DNA of 64,000 nucleotides from Chryseobacterium sp. Tr-659 (GCF_011752975.1 NZ_VWWP01000008.1:1-64000); one strand, 5' to 3'; counted from the first letter of the stretch, positions 17,222-26,431 are shown. Numbers and translations are program-made. Notes: generated by a model from the sequence alone, not told the origin.

Positions 17222-18703
17222 ATGAAAAAAACTGTATTCCTATTAGCCATTTTTTTTGCTTTGCACTCGTGTACACAAGAAGAACTTCAAAGTGAAAATC
17301 CTAAAATCGAAATGGCTCAGAAAGATCCTCTGTCAGAAAAACAGATCAACGAAAGGATCAATCAGTCTATCAAAACGGACGGTACATTCAAGTGGAGTAA
17401 TGAATCAGATCATTTTTTATGGAGTGCTGTTTTCCGCGGAAACAGAATGGCTTCCATTGGATTTGGTTCTTCTAAAGATGATTTTGACAGAAGTAAATCT
17501 CCCAATTCAGATGAAATGGAAAGAGAGATTCTGTCCGTTATCAAAAAGTATGAAGGGAAAGATGAGAGAGAATTTGTTCTGCTGGCAGATAAATATCTTA
17601 ACCAGATGGATGTTGTTATCGAAAAGGAAGAAACAATTACAGCACTTCGTCAAATGAAAACAATCCGATATGTTGAACCGGGGGATTATCATTATTTTGA
17701 AATTGAAGCCAGATACAATAATGCTGCAAAATCATCAGGGAGCGGTTCTTCCGGATGTGGTTTTTCATCGGCAACTTTAAATGCAGCTGATTATACTTCT
17801 ACCACTCCAAGTGCAAAAATTCCATGGGCTTTCACCAAACACAGTATTCCTGATGCCTGGAATTACAGTACAGGAGCAGGGGTTACAATTGGTTTGATTG
17901 ATACAGGGGTTTCTCCTGAACAGACTTTACTGGGAAGCAGTTTTAATAACGGAGCTTCTTCAGGAAGAACTATCAGTAAGTATGGCGTTTATAATTCAGA
18001 CGGCTCGGGAGACCAATGTGGGCACGGAACAAAAATGGCTTCAGTAATGGCAGCTCCGAGAAATAATGCAGGCTTACCTGTGGGAGTAGCTTATAACGCT
18101 AATGTAGTTGCTTACAGAGCTGCAGAAAATGTAGTATTGGAAACATCCAGTGAGCAGACTGCTGTAAAAACGGCATTTACCGAGTTGGGGAATAATACTA
18201 ATGTGAAAATCATCTCGATGTCTATGGGACATATCTTCTCTGTAGGAAAAATTGAAGATGGTGTGAAATACGCTTATTCAAAAGGGAAACTGATTTTCTG
18301 TGCCGGAGGAACATCTACAAGTTTTACTAACTTCGTAGGAGTAATTTTCCCGGCATCCATGTCAGAAACTCAGGCGATAACAGGGGTAAAAGAGAATACA
18401 TCCAATCAGAAGTGTGATGTTTGCCACTCCGGAAGCCAGATTGATTTTACTTTCCAGATGGAAAGAGCTTCGGGAAATACGGTTCCGGTTCTTAGCTATT
18501 ATAACGGACAGGCTGATTATGTAGGAGGATCCTCAGTAGCAACAGCTGCAACAGCCGGAATTGCTGCTTTAGTATGGGCTAAAAATCCTTCATGGACAAG
18601 AGATCAGGTGCTTAATAAGATGAGACAGTCTGCTACTTACTATCCAAATGTTAATTCAAGTTATGGTTACGGAAACATCAATGTTTTAAAAGCTGTACAA
18701 TAA
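17222..18703 (+). CDS. S8 (subtilisin-like) serine protease lipoprotein with altered oxyanion site
   Basis: The 493-residue protein begins with a lipoprotein signal peptide (lipobox ending at C17, LHSC). It has an N-terminal propeptide-like region (about 40-160) and a subtilase domain with D227 (GLIDTGVS), H268 (CGHGTKMASVMAAP) and S438 (GGSSVATAA; the common form is GTSMA). The usual oxyanion-hole Asn of the AAGN motif is replaced: the corresponding stretch reads CAGGTS, with G363 in the Asn position. No T9SS domain is present, so it should be membrane-anchored. Catalysis may be slower or differently tuned. It is a single gene, sharing a convergent terminator with ygiD. Confidence 0.85.
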   Translation: MKKTVFLLAIFFALHSCTQEELQSENPKIEMAQKDPLSEKQINERINQSIKTDGTFKWSNESDHFLWSAVFRGNRMASIGFGSSKDDFDRSKSPNSDEMEREILSVIKKYEGKDEREFVLLADKYLNQMDVVIEKEETITALRQMKTIRYVEPGDYHYFEIEARYNNAAKSSGSGSSGCGFSSATLNAADYTSTTPSAKIPWAFTKHSIPDAWNYSTGAGVTIGLIDTGVSPEQTLLGSSFNNGASSGRTISKYGVYNSDGSGDQCGHGTKMASVMAAPRNNAGLPVGVAYNANVVAYRAAENVVLETSSEQTAVKTAFTELGNNTNVKIISMSMGHIFSVGKIEDGVKYAYSKGKLIFCAGGTSTSFTNFVGVIFPASMSETQAITGVKENTSNQKCDVCHSGSQIDFTFQMERASGNTVPVLSYYNGQADYVGGSSVATAATAGIAALVWAKNPSWTRDQVLNKMRQSATYYPNVNSSYGYGNINVLKAVQ

Positions 18704-18712
18704 TGATATAAA

Positions 18713-18777
18713 TAAACCCGGAGGCTGGAAGAAGGAAGTTATTCTCAATTGCTTTCAACTTCCAGCTTCCGGGTTTT
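18713..18777. terminator. Bidirectional terminator between subtilase and ygiD-like genes
   Basis: A long stem (AAACCCGGAGGCTGGAAG / CTTCCAGCTTCCGGGTTT, one mismatch) with a loop of about 30 nt lies between two convergent genes and can end both transcripts. Confidence 0.85.
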
Positions 18778-18781
18778 CATT

Positions 18782-19609
18782 TTATCCGATTCTTACACTG
18801 GTCATGCTCAATGATCCGCCGATTAGCTCATCATTAAACAACGTCAGTTCTTCAGCTTGATCTTTCAATCCTAGAGTATAGAGTAAAGGAAGATAATGAT
18901 CAGGAGTGGGAACAGCGTACTGAAGAAAAGTTCCCTGTTTCTGATAATCTATAATATTCTGAAAATCTCCGTCCAAAAGCCAGTTATTGGTTTTTTCCCG
19001 GGCTTCAACAGCCCAGTCCCAGCCGGCACCTACCGTATTGATGTTTTTCCAGTCGATCAGACGAAGATTATGAACAATATTTCCGCTTCCAATGATTAGA
19101 ATTCCTTTTTCACGGAGTTTGTTCAGTCTTTTTGCAAGATCATAATGATATTGCGGAGGCTTTGTATAGTCTATGCTTAGCTGGATAACCGGGATATCGG
19201 CATCAGGATACATATGCTTGATGACAGACCAGGCGCCGTGATCTAATCCCCAGCTGTGGTCTTCTTCTACCTCTGCTGGCAGCAGCAGTTCTGTTGTTTC
19301 TCTGGCTAATTCCGGGCTTCCGGGAGCTGGATATTGTACATCAAAAAGCTGTTTTGGGAAGCCGTAAAAATCGTGGATGGTTTTGGGCATATCCATTGCC
19401 GTTACAAAGGTTCCTTCCGTATACCAATGGGCAGAAATACAGAGAATGGCATTAGGCTTGGGTATTTCTTTTGCTGCTTTCCTGAAGCCTTGTACAAACT
19501 GATTTTCTTCAATGGCATTCATCGGAGAACCATGTCCCAAAAACAGGACCGGCATTCTTTGCGTGTTTCTAAAACCGTCACTTATACTTTGAAGATCGTT
19601 GAGGTTCAT
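18782..19609 (-). CDS. ygiD: 4,5-DOPA dioxygenase extradiol-like (LigB superfamily)
   Basis: This 275-residue member of the class III extradiol ring-cleavage family shows FLGHGSPMNAI (metal His near residue 26), ISAHWYTEG, DHGAWSVIKHMYPDADIPV, GSGNIVHNLR and TPDHYLPLLY, all hallmarks of YgiD-type enzymes. The family cleaves catecholic rings such as L-DOPA with a non-haem metal in the cytoplasm; the natural substrate is not known in most bacteria. The YceI gene lies upstream on the same strand, but a terminator separates them. Confidence 0.9.
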   Translation of the reverse strand: MNLNDLQSISDGFRNTQRMPVLFLGHGSPMNAIEENQFVQGFRKAAKEIPKPNAILCISAHWYTEGTFVTAMDMPKTIHDFYGFPKQLFDVQYPAPGSPELARETTELLLPAEVEEDHSWGLDHGAWSVIKHMYPDADIPVIQLSIDYTKPPQYHYDLAKRLNKLREKGILIIGSGNIVHNLRLIDWKNINTVGAGWDWAVEAREKTNNWLLDGDFQNIIDYQKQGTFLQYAVPTPDHYLPLLYTLGLKDQAEELTLFNDELIGGSLSMTSVRIG

Positions 19610-19627
19610 AAATATTGAAGAGTATTA

Positions 19628-19669
19628 AAAAAGAAAAGTTCAAGGCTTTTAGACAAATCCCTGAACCTT
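19628..19669 (-). terminator. Terminator of the yceI-like gene
   Basis: On the minus strand, GGTTCAGGG and CCTTGAACTT form an imperfect stem, followed by TTCTTTTTT. It lies between yceI and the ygiD-like gene. Confidence 0.65.
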
Positions 19670-19690
19670 ACTTATATTATGTTAAAAAAA

Positions 19691-20203
19691 TTATGCCTGT
19701 TTTACGAACTGCAATTCACCAGCAATTTTTACATCATCACTTACCATTACACCACCTGCTTCAAGAGATGCGTTCCAGTTCAGACCGAAATCTTTTCTGC
19801 TGATTTTTCCTTCAAAAGAGAATCCTGCTTTTGTATTTCCCCATGGATCTACATTAATTCCTCCGAAGTCTACATCAAGAGTTACAGGGTTTGTAATTCC
19901 GTTGATCGTAAGATTTCCAACGATTGAATTGTTTAACGCCTGAGATTCAAAAGTGATGATAGGATGAGCTTCAGCATTGAAAAATTCTGCTGACTTTAAA
20001 TGGTTATCTCTGTCTGTATTGTTTGTGAAAACAGAATCCGTCTGGATGGTAGCTGTAGTTTTTGCATTTGCAAAAAAATCATCCTCAGAATCAATTTCAG
20101 CATTGAAAGTTCTGAAACTTCCTTTTACGTTAGAGATCATCATGTGTTTTACTTTGAAAGTAATTTCACTATGCGTTGGGTCTAAAATCCATTTTGTTGC
20201 CAT
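19691..20203 (-). CDS. YceI-family lipocalin-fold protein, cytoplasmic form
   Basis: The 170-residue protein has the full YceI pattern: WILDPTHSEITFKVKHMMISNVKGSF at the start, RDNHLKSAEFFNAEAHPIITFES in the middle and RKDFGLNW near the end. There is no signal peptide, unlike E. coli YceI, so it should stay in the cytoplasm. The fold binds polyisoprenoid or similar lipids in studied members; its role here is open. Confidence 0.9.
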   Translation of the reverse strand: MATKWILDPTHSEITFKVKHMMISNVKGSFRTFNAEIDSEDDFFANAKTTATIQTDSVFTNNTDRDNHLKSAEFFNAEAHPIITFESQALNNSIVGNLTINGITNPVTLDVDFGGINVDPWGNTKAGFSFEGKISRKDFGLNWNASLEAGGVMVSDDVKIAGELQFVKQA

Positions 20204-20237
20204 TGTATTTTGTATTTTTTGTTTGTTATTAATGATG

Positions 20238-20245
20238 CAAATTTA
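20238..20245 (-). promoter_or_regulatory. -7 promoter element of the yceI-like gene
   Basis: TAAATTTG on the minus strand, 34 nt before the start. Confidence 0.55.
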
Positions 20246-20588
20246 GGATAGGGAACAGGTACAAATCATTGATATAGGATAAGAAATACAGTTTACACTT
20301 AAAATTATCAATTTTAAACTTTTAGATGTTAGATCAATTGATCAGTTTGAATTGTCAGTTTTGCTTAGCAAGTGAATCATAAACTACCATATATTCGAAA
20401 TCAACAGACGAAACAAATTGTTTTTCACAACTTAATATATTGACTCATTTTTATTCGTTTACAATTCTACTATTAAGTTAAGAAATAATTTGAATGATTG
20501 TATGAATTCCATTTTATGAATGTTTTAATTTAACATATCTTAACGGATGGTTTTTATTTCTTATTTTTGATGGATTCAATTTTATACA
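20246..20588. other. Intergenic stretch between divergent genes
   Basis: AT-rich DNA between the yceI-like and S9 peptidase genes. Apart from the two -7 boxes I see no gene, repeat or strong hairpin. Confidence 0.6.
20562..20569 (+). promoter_or_regulatory. -7 promoter element of the S9 peptidase gene
   Basis: TATTTTTG, 19 nt before the start codon at 20589. Confidence 0.55.
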
Positions 20589-22727
20589 ATGAAATTACAT
20601 AAATTTTCTTTATTGATGCTGGTTTTGGGCGGTTCTGTATTGGCTCAAACCCAGAAGTTCACCATGGCGGAGGCTGTAAATGGGATGAGAACAAACCTTG
20701 CCGTTAAAAATATTTCCCAATTTTCATGGGCAGCAGACGGAAAATCTTATATCCAGGCAGTAAAAGGAGGATATCTGACCACAGATTTAAAAACAAATAA
20801 ACAAGACACCCTGATTTCTCTGACACAGCTGAACAGACAGTTTTCGAATAGTAAACTTAAGGCTGTTCCACCTATCAGATTTACGGGAACTTCTAACGGA
20901 TATTTCAATACAGACGGAAAGATGTTCTGGATTGAAAAATCAGGAAACGATTGGAAAGTAAAGAATTCCGTAACAGTAGATGAGGATGCCGCGAATGTGA
21001 AAATGTTCGGTGACGGGCAGACTTTCGCTTTTACCGCAAAGAATAACTTATTTGTCAACAAAAACGGAAAAACAATTGCTGTAACCAATGAGGCTAATGA
21101 GAATATCATCAGCGGGCAGGCGGTTCACAGAAATGAATTCGGAATTGATACCGGAATTTTCCCTGCTCCCAATTCTGAAAGTGTAGCTTTCTATAAAATG
21201 GATCAGACCATGGTAGCTGATTATCCGATCATCGATTGGTCGGTAACTCCCGCAGTCAATCATAATATCAAATATCCTATGGCGGGGCAGACCTCTCATC
21301 AGGTGACGCTAGGAGTTTACAATATTAAAAACCAGTCAACAACTTTCTTAAACGTTGAAGGGGAAAAAGATCAGTATTTAACGGCAGTTACATGGAGCCC
21401 GGATTCAAAATATATTTTTGTAGGTGTGCTGAACAGAGGACAGAATCATATGAAAATGAATCAGTATGATGCAGCAACAGGACAATTGGTGAAAACATTA
21501 TTCGAAGAAACAGACAGTAAATATGTGGAGCCGCAGCATCCGCTTACCTTCTTCCCTAATTCCAATACGGATTTTATCTGGCAGAGCCAGAGAACAGGAT
21601 ACAATCACCTGTTCCATTATAGTCTGGAAAAAGGGTTGGTAGCGCAGATCACAAAAGGAGACTGGCTGGTGACGGAAATCCTTGGATTCAACGAAAAGAA
21701 AAAGGAGATCTATTTCACCTCAACGAAAGAAACTCCTTTGGAAAGACATTTATACAGAATCAACTGGACGAATTTTAAAATGCAGAGACTTGATAATGCT
21801 GAAGGAATGCATATCGGAGTATTGAGCAGTGACGGGAACTATCTGTATGATGCATACAGTAATGCAAATTCCCCAAGAGTAGGAAACATCATTAATACAG
21901 CTAATTTAAAAACAACCAATATTCTTACCTCTGAAAATCCATTGAAAAATTATCAGAGACCGGAAATTAAGAACGTGGCGCTAAAAGCAGATGACGGAAC
22001 TCCTTTGTACGGAAAGATCATTCTTCCAACCAATTTTGACCCGAATAAAAAATATCCAACCATTGTTTATTTGTATAACGGGCCGCACTTACAGCTGGTA
22101 ACCAATAGCTTCCCGGCTTCAGGAAATCTTTGGTATGAATATATGGCTCAGAACGGATATATCATCTTTACAATGGATGGAAGAGGCTCTTCCAATCGCG
22201 GTTTGAAGTTTGAGCAGGCTGTATTCAGAAATCTGGGAACTACGGAAATGAATGACCAGATGAAAGGAGTTGAATATTTGGAGTCTCTTCCTTATGTAGA
22301 TGAAGAAAAAATGGGAATCCACGGATGGAGCTTCGGTGGATTTATGACAACCAGCTTCATGCTTCGTAAACCGGATGTATTCAAAGTAGGTGTAGCAGGA
22401 GGCCCGGTGATCGACTGGAGTATGTACGAAATTATGTACGGTGAAAGATATATGGACACTCCACAGGAAAATCCACAGGGATATGCAGCTGCTAATCTTT
22501 TAGATAAAGTTCAGAATCTGAAGGGCAAACTTCTCATGATTCATGGGGCACAGGATGATGTAGTGGTATGGCAGCATTCCATTAAGTTCATCAAATCTGC
22601 AGTGGATAATGGAGTTCAGCTGGATTATTTTGTTTACCCGGGACATCCGCATAATGTAATCGGAAAAGACAGGGTTCACCTGATGCAGAAGATAACAGAT
22701 TATTTTGATTTATATCTGAAGAAATAA
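20589..22727 (+). CDS. S9-family dipeptidyl peptidase IV-like serine peptidase
   Basis: This 712-residue secreted peptidase has a signal peptide (about 1-19). A DPP4-type beta-propeller (about 30-460) includes the helix FGIDTGIFPAPNSESVAFYKMDQT. An alpha/beta-hydrolase domain follows with S581 in GWSFGG, D656 in HGAQDD and H688 in GHPHN. The enzyme should remove dipeptides from peptide N-termini, most likely with Pro or Ala at position 2, in the periplasm. The classic DPP4 Glu-Glu motif is not clearly kept in the propeller, so cleavage preference is uncertain. It is monocistronic, with its own promoter box and terminator. Confidence 0.92.
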   Translation: MKLHKFSLLMLVLGGSVLAQTQKFTMAEAVNGMRTNLAVKNISQFSWAADGKSYIQAVKGGYLTTDLKTNKQDTLISLTQLNRQFSNSKLKAVPPIRFTGTSNGYFNTDGKMFWIEKSGNDWKVKNSVTVDEDAANVKMFGDGQTFAFTAKNNLFVNKNGKTIAVTNEANENIISGQAVHRNEFGIDTGIFPAPNSESVAFYKMDQTMVADYPIIDWSVTPAVNHNIKYPMAGQTSHQVTLGVYNIKNQSTTFLNVEGEKDQYLTAVTWSPDSKYIFVGVLNRGQNHMKMNQYDAATGQLVKTLFEETDSKYVEPQHPLTFFPNSNTDFIWQSQRTGYNHLFHYSLEKGLVAQITKGDWLVTEILGFNEKKKEIYFTSTKETPLERHLYRINWTNFKMQRLDNAEGMHIGVLSSDGNYLYDAYSNANSPRVGNIINTANLKTTNILTSENPLKNYQRPEIKNVALKADDGTPLYGKIILPTNFDPNKKYPTIVYLYNGPHLQLVTNSFPASGNLWYEYMAQNGYIIFTMDGRGSSNRGLKFEQAVFRNLGTTEMNDQMKGVEYLESLPYVDEEKMGIHGWSFGGFMTTSFMLRKPDVFKVGVAGGPVIDWSMYEIMYGERYMDTPQENPQGYAAANLLDKVQNLKGKLLMIHGAQDDVVVWQHSIKFIKSAVDNGVQLDYFVYPGHPHNVIGKDRVHLMQKITDYFDLYLKK

Positions 22728-22733
22728 ATAATA

Positions 22734-22764
22734 AAATCCAGCCATTTCGGCTGGATTTACTTTT
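22734..22764 (+). terminator. Terminator of the S9 peptidase gene
   Basis: AAATCCAGCC / GGCTGGATTT stem with an ATTTC loop and T-rich tail, 6 bp past the stop; close enough to the convergent gene ending at 22770 to serve it too. Confidence 0.85.
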
Positions 22765-22769
22765 AGATA

Positions 22770-23057
22770 TTAGTCTTCGCTGCATTTAATTTGGCGATAT
22801 TCTATTTCGGTGATTGTTCTATCCCCAAGAAAATCTATCTCTGTTGAGCTTTCCCTTAGATCAGAAGTATTATTGCAGTCTCTCTTTTTTACTCGTTCTT
22901 TTTTAATGAACTTCCATTCAGAAGTATTATAAGTTACCCCTATATGACTTTTTTTAATGGTTCTTTCATACTTATCTCCATAACAGTTACAGTCATTTTT
23001 ATTACAGGAAATAACTGCTCCCCAAATTATTAGTGGGACTATACATTTTTTTATCAT
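22770..23057 (-). CDS. Small cysteine-containing lipoprotein
   Basis: The 95-residue protein has a lipoprotein signal (lipobox near IISC, Cys18) and a short charged mature part. The mature protein has four further cysteines (in NDCNCYG, RDCNNT and IKCSE). I do not recognise the family. It is followed on the minus strand by a shared convergent terminator, and the next minus-strand gene upstream, also small and secreted, is 32 bp away, so the two may be an operon. Confidence 0.6.
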   Translation of the reverse strand: MIKKCIVPLIIWGAVISCNKNDCNCYGDKYERTIKKSHIGVTYNTSEWKFIKKERVKKRDCNNTSDLRESSTEIDFLGDRTITEIEYRQIKCSED

Positions 23058-23089
23058 TGTGTGTGTTTATTTTCGGGAACTAAATGCTG

Positions 23090-23464
23090 TTATATTTTTT
23101 TATAGTAAAGAGTAAGGATACTACCATTGTTATTGAGGGAAATAGCTCTCTTCTCGGCATCAAACTGTTCAATTTTGAATTTTGTTGCATTGTTCCCATC
23201 ACTTACTTCTAAAACCTGAGTATCATTGTCTTTAGTAAGCTGCCATTTTCCTTTCATTGTTTTGGAACCTACTATCCCTTCAAATGAGTTGTCCTGCTTA
23301 AAAATTTGAAATACCTGATCTGTTCCGAAAATAGACTGCATCTCCTGAGACTTACCATTATGCTTCACCTCAGTGAGTTGCCATTTACCGATTAGCTCTT
23401 TAGAGGTCTGTGCTTTAAATATTGAAGTTAAAGCAAGAAATGAAATTAACATGTACTTTTTCAT
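23090..23464 (-). CDS. Secreted lipocalin-like small protein
   Basis: The 124-residue protein has a signal peptide (about 1-18, SIFKAQ). Its beta-rich mature part begins LIGKWQLTEV and repeats MKGKWQLTKD further on, the pattern of small lipocalin-like proteins common in Bacteroidota. The ligand is unknown. It lies just upstream of the small lipoprotein gene. Confidence 0.7.
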   Translation of the reverse strand: MKKYMLISFLALTSIFKAQTSKELIGKWQLTEVKHNGKSQEMQSIFGTDQVFQIFKQDNSFEGIVGSKTMKGKWQLTKDNDTQVLEVSDGNNATKFKIEQFDAEKRAISLNNNGSILTLYYKKI

Positions 23465-23728
23465 TTTTTTGTGTTTTTAATTGATTGCCAATATATACAT
23501 AAATTTTATTCAAAAGTTATTTTGCTTATTTGTTTAAGTGTTTTGTTTATAGTGGTTTAATAAATAATACTTTGTTTTATAACGTATTTATTTATTTCAT
23601 TGTTTTTGAATTTTTTGATAATTAATTTTGATTGAATTTTGGAAGTATTTGCGAAATTTTATACTAAAAATATGGCTGGGTTGCTTCCGTTCTTAACAAA
23701 CATCAATGTTTTTGAGTTTCTGTCATTG

Positions 23729-23736
23729 TAATTTTG
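23729..23736 (+). promoter_or_regulatory. -7 promoter element of the LLM oxidoreductase gene
   Basis: TAATTTTG, 19 nt before the start at 23756. Confidence 0.6.
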
Positions 23737-23755
23737 TATAACTAAAATCAACAAT

Positions 23756-24781
23756 ATGGAATTAGGAATAGGAATGTTCGGAGATCTGGCTTTTGACCAG
23801 TCAACCGGAAAATATAGAGATGCAGGAACCAAGATCCGTGAAATACTGGAACAGGTGAAGCTGATGGATGAGGTAGGGCTGGATGTTTTTGCAATGGGAG
23901 AACATCACCGTCCGGATTATGCTGTTTCTTCTCCGGAAATCGTTCTGGCAGCAGCAGCAAGTATTACAAAAAATATAAAACTGGCAAGTGGAGTTACCGT
24001 TTTAAGTTCTTCAGAGCCGGTAAAAGTATATGAAGACTTTTCAACTCTGGATCTGATCTCAGATGGGCGAGCAGAAATATTTGTGGGAAGAGGAAGCTTC
24101 ATTGAATCATTTCCCTTATATGGATATTCTTTAAATGACTATGAAGAGCTTTTCGATGAAAAACTTGAGCTGTTGCTGAAAATCAATTCTGAAGAAAACG
24201 TAACATGGTCTGGGAAACTTCGTGCACCTATGCAGAATCAGACAGTTTATCCAAGAGCAAAAAATGACGGAAAACTTTCCATCTGGAGAGCAGTAGGAGG
24301 AACACCTCAATCTGTTTTAAGTGCTGCAAAATTAGGAATGCCTTTGGTGGTAGCTATTATCGGAGGAATGCCTATCCAATTCAGAAACCTGATAGAATTC
24401 TATAAACAGGAATATCAGAAAGCAGGGCATGATATCTCCAAGATGCAGATTGCCATCCATTCTCATACTTTTGTAAGTGACGATCAGAAAATAGTGGATG
24501 GATATTTCAATAATTATAAATCTCAGATGGATAGGATAGGAGCATCAAGAGGCTGGGCTCCTTATACCAAAATGCAGTATGATGGTGGAAGAAACAAAGA
24601 TGGAGCTCTATTTATAGGAAGCCCGGCAGAAGTAGCAGATAAAATTGCTTATATGAAAGAGATTTTTGGAATCACCAGATTTATCGGGCATATGGATGTA
24701 GGAGATCCTTCCCACGATATAATGATGAAGTCTGTTGAGCTTTTTGGAAATGAAGTGAAGCCTGCCATCAAGAACTTATAA
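23756..24781 (+). CDS. LLM-class flavin-dependent oxidoreductase (luciferase-like monooxygenase)
   Basis: This 341-residue protein has the TIM-barrel pattern of the bacterial luciferase family: ELGIGMFGDL at the start, DVFAMGEHHRPDYAVSSPE (about 45-64), KLASGVTVLSSSEPVKVYEDFSTLDLIS and a GRAEIFVGRGSF phosphate-binding loop. It should bind FMN and oxidise an unidentified organic substrate in the cytoplasm. It is monocistronic, with a promoter box and a strong terminator. Confidence 0.9.
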   Translation: MELGIGMFGDLAFDQSTGKYRDAGTKIREILEQVKLMDEVGLDVFAMGEHHRPDYAVSSPEIVLAAAASITKNIKLASGVTVLSSSEPVKVYEDFSTLDLISDGRAEIFVGRGSFIESFPLYGYSLNDYEELFDEKLELLLKINSEENVTWSGKLRAPMQNQTVYPRAKNDGKLSIWRAVGGTPQSVLSAAKLGMPLVVAIIGGMPIQFRNLIEFYKQEYQKAGHDISKMQIAIHSHTFVSDDQKIVDGYFNNYKSQMDRIGASRGWAPYTKMQYDGGRNKDGALFIGSPAEVADKIAYMKEIFGITRFIGHMDVGDPSHDIMMKSVELFGNEVKPAIKNL

Positions 24782-24785
24782 AATA

Positions 24786-24820
24786 AAAACCGCTGCCGGA
24801 TTTCCGGCAGCGGTTTCTTT
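24786..24820 (+). terminator. Terminator of the LLM oxidoreductase gene
   Basis: AAACCGCTGCCGGA / TCCGGCAGCGGTTT stem, GC-rich, with a T-rich tail; it also faces the convergent gene ending at 24836. Confidence 0.92.
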
Positions 24821-24835
24821 ATAAAGTCACAAAAA

Positions 24836-25333
24836 TTATATTTCCTGATAATAAGCAATAGCAATTTGAGGATGAAACGGAAGCATATAAGTATCAAATC
24901 CATTTTCCCTGCCAATATCATTACTTAAAAGATATTTGTTGTCGATAATGTCAATCAGCAAAAGTTCAGGAGTGAAAAAAGTAAGTCCTATTTTATGTTT
25001 GGAAGTATCTTCAAGGTGAGAGGAAACCAGATCAAGCCTGAAGTGATCAAACGGGAAAAATGTATTTCCCAGTACATCTGGTAAGCTTCTGATCACTCCT
25101 CCCAATTGAGATACATAATTACTTGCTGCTCCGCTTAATAAAAATGGAATTTGCTTTGCATTCGGGTTTTTCTGCAAGAGTTCCCAATAATTCTTTGTAG
25201 GATTTTGCTGGTCATCAAAAACCTGATGCTGAATTTTATATTCAAAATAAGTATCATCAAAAACATAGCGATCCCAGATCATTTCAGAGGTCTGATCAAT
25301 AATGATACGGAAAGCAAGCCTTATTTTTTTCAT
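24836..25333 (-). CDS. Protein of unknown function at the end of the dioxygenase cluster
   Basis: I do not recognise this 165-residue protein. It lacks a signal peptide and membrane segments, is rich in aromatic and acidic residues, and starts MKKIRLAFRIIIDQTSEMIWDRYVFDD. The start is a conventional ATG. It is 34 bp behind the second intradiol dioxygenase on the same strand, so it is probably the last gene of that transcription unit. It could be cytoplasmic. Confidence 0.65.
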   Translation of the reverse strand: MKKIRLAFRIIIDQTSEMIWDRYVFDDTYFEYKIQHQVFDDQQNPTKNYWELLQKNPNAKQIPFLLSGAASNYVSQLGGVIRSLPDVLGNTFFPFDHFRLDLVSSHLEDTSKHKIGLTFFTPELLLIDIIDNKYLLSNDIGRENGFDTYMLPFHPQIAIAYYQEI

Positions 25334-25367
25334 AGTTTTAAAATGTCTTTTGAACAGTAGAATCTCA

Positions 25368-26411
25368 TTATTCTACCAGAATTTTCATCATCTCATGAAA
25401 ACTCCCGCTGGAATTTTCAATATATATTTTAGCCATATACATTCCGGGTTGAAGCTGATTTCCGGATAACGTTATTTTTTGAAGCCCTGAGGAAAGTTTC
25501 TGGCCATTAATAACTGTAGTTATCTTTTTTCCGCTGAGATCATAAAGCTCTATACTCACTTTTGAAGATGACTTCAGGGTTATCGGAAAAACGGTTTCAC
25601 CCCGAAAAGGATTGGGATAATTTTGTTCCACCTTAAAGCTATTCTCTGATACTTCAAGAGCAGCCAGCGCTGATGATCCTGCCACATAAATAGTGTGGGT
25701 TAATGTATAGCCTCCGGAAAGAGAGCCTGTTACCACAGACATTTCATTGCTGGTTCCATCTGAAAAAACATTATCATTCGCATTGTATGTATAGCCGTTC
25801 ATTCCTTTTGTGTAGCCATAGGATGTCCCGTTAACATTTACATTGTATACCGCATTACTGCTGGTATTGCCTTCGGGAAAAGCAATTTGGGTAACTAAAA
25901 GCGAAGTTCCGTCGGCTTTATAAACATGAATGTGGATATGGGTGGCTCTTCCATTGTACCAGCCCGGGAAAATACTGGTGAATGTTACCATCCCGGCAGC
26001 ATTGGTGGTTTGCCTGCCTCTCAGAAAATTATAGGCTGTGTAGTTGGTGGGTTGCATGCCCGTACCCCCATACTGAGAATAATTGCCATCTTTATCACAA
26101 TGCCATACATCTACAAAAACTCCCTGATAAGCGTTACAATTGGCATTTGTATTCATAATATAGATATTCATGGTGAAAGCAACTCCGGTTCTGTCTCCTA
26201 TAATATTGGTTCTTACATAATTGGCCGGTGTTATGGTGGGAAATGGCCCTTCAGTTTCAGAATTGGTTACCGTACAAACTAAAACATTCCTGTTTTTTCC
26301 TAAAGTTTTAGCAGAAGTATCAGGGATATTCTTTGAGCGCAGCATTACGGGAGCTACAGCTGCGATTCCAGCCAGGCCTAACCCTTTTTTCAAAAATAAT
26401 TTTCTGTCCAT
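25368..26411 (-). CDS. Intradiol ring-cleavage dioxygenase fused to a T9SS sorting domain
   Basis: The 347-residue protein has a Tat-like N-terminus (DRKLFLKK then a hydrophobic segment, RK instead of RR). Its intradiol (protocatechuate/catechol 1,2-type) domain has the ferric iron ligands visible: Y111 (DGNYS), Y152 (PGWY), H158 and H160 (RATHIHIHV). The last 80 or so residues are a type A T9SS sorting domain (FKVEQNYPNPFRGET ... MYMAKIYIEN). This domain would place a ring-cleaving enzyme on, or outside, the cell surface, which is unusual for this class. Substrates are likely catechols or hydroxyquinols; this is inference. It lies 20 bp after the cupin gene. Confidence 0.87.
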   Translation of the reverse strand: MDRKLFLKKGLGLAGIAAVAPVMLRSKNIPDTSAKTLGKNRNVLVCTVTNSETEGPFPTITPANYVRTNIIGDRTGVAFTMNIYIMNTNANCNAYQGVFVDVWHCDKDGNYSQYGGTGMQPTNYTAYNFLRGRQTTNAAGMVTFTSIFPGWYNGRATHIHIHVYKADGTSLLVTQIAFPEGNTSSNAVYNVNVNGTSYGYTKGMNGYTYNANDNVFSDGTSNEMSVVTGSLSGGYTLTHTIYVAGSSALAALEVSENSFKVEQNYPNPFRGETVFPITLKSSSKVSIELYDLSGKKITTVINGQKLSSGLQKITLSGNQLQPGMYMAKIYIENSSGSFHEMMKILVE

Positions 26412-26431
26412 ATTTAAGGTTGTTTATCATG

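Noticed and set aside
24836..25333. Transposon passenger gene in the dioxygenase cluster
   Set aside because: I considered a pRiA4b ORF-3-like or IS passenger identity, but saw no matching motif, transposase or terminal repeat.
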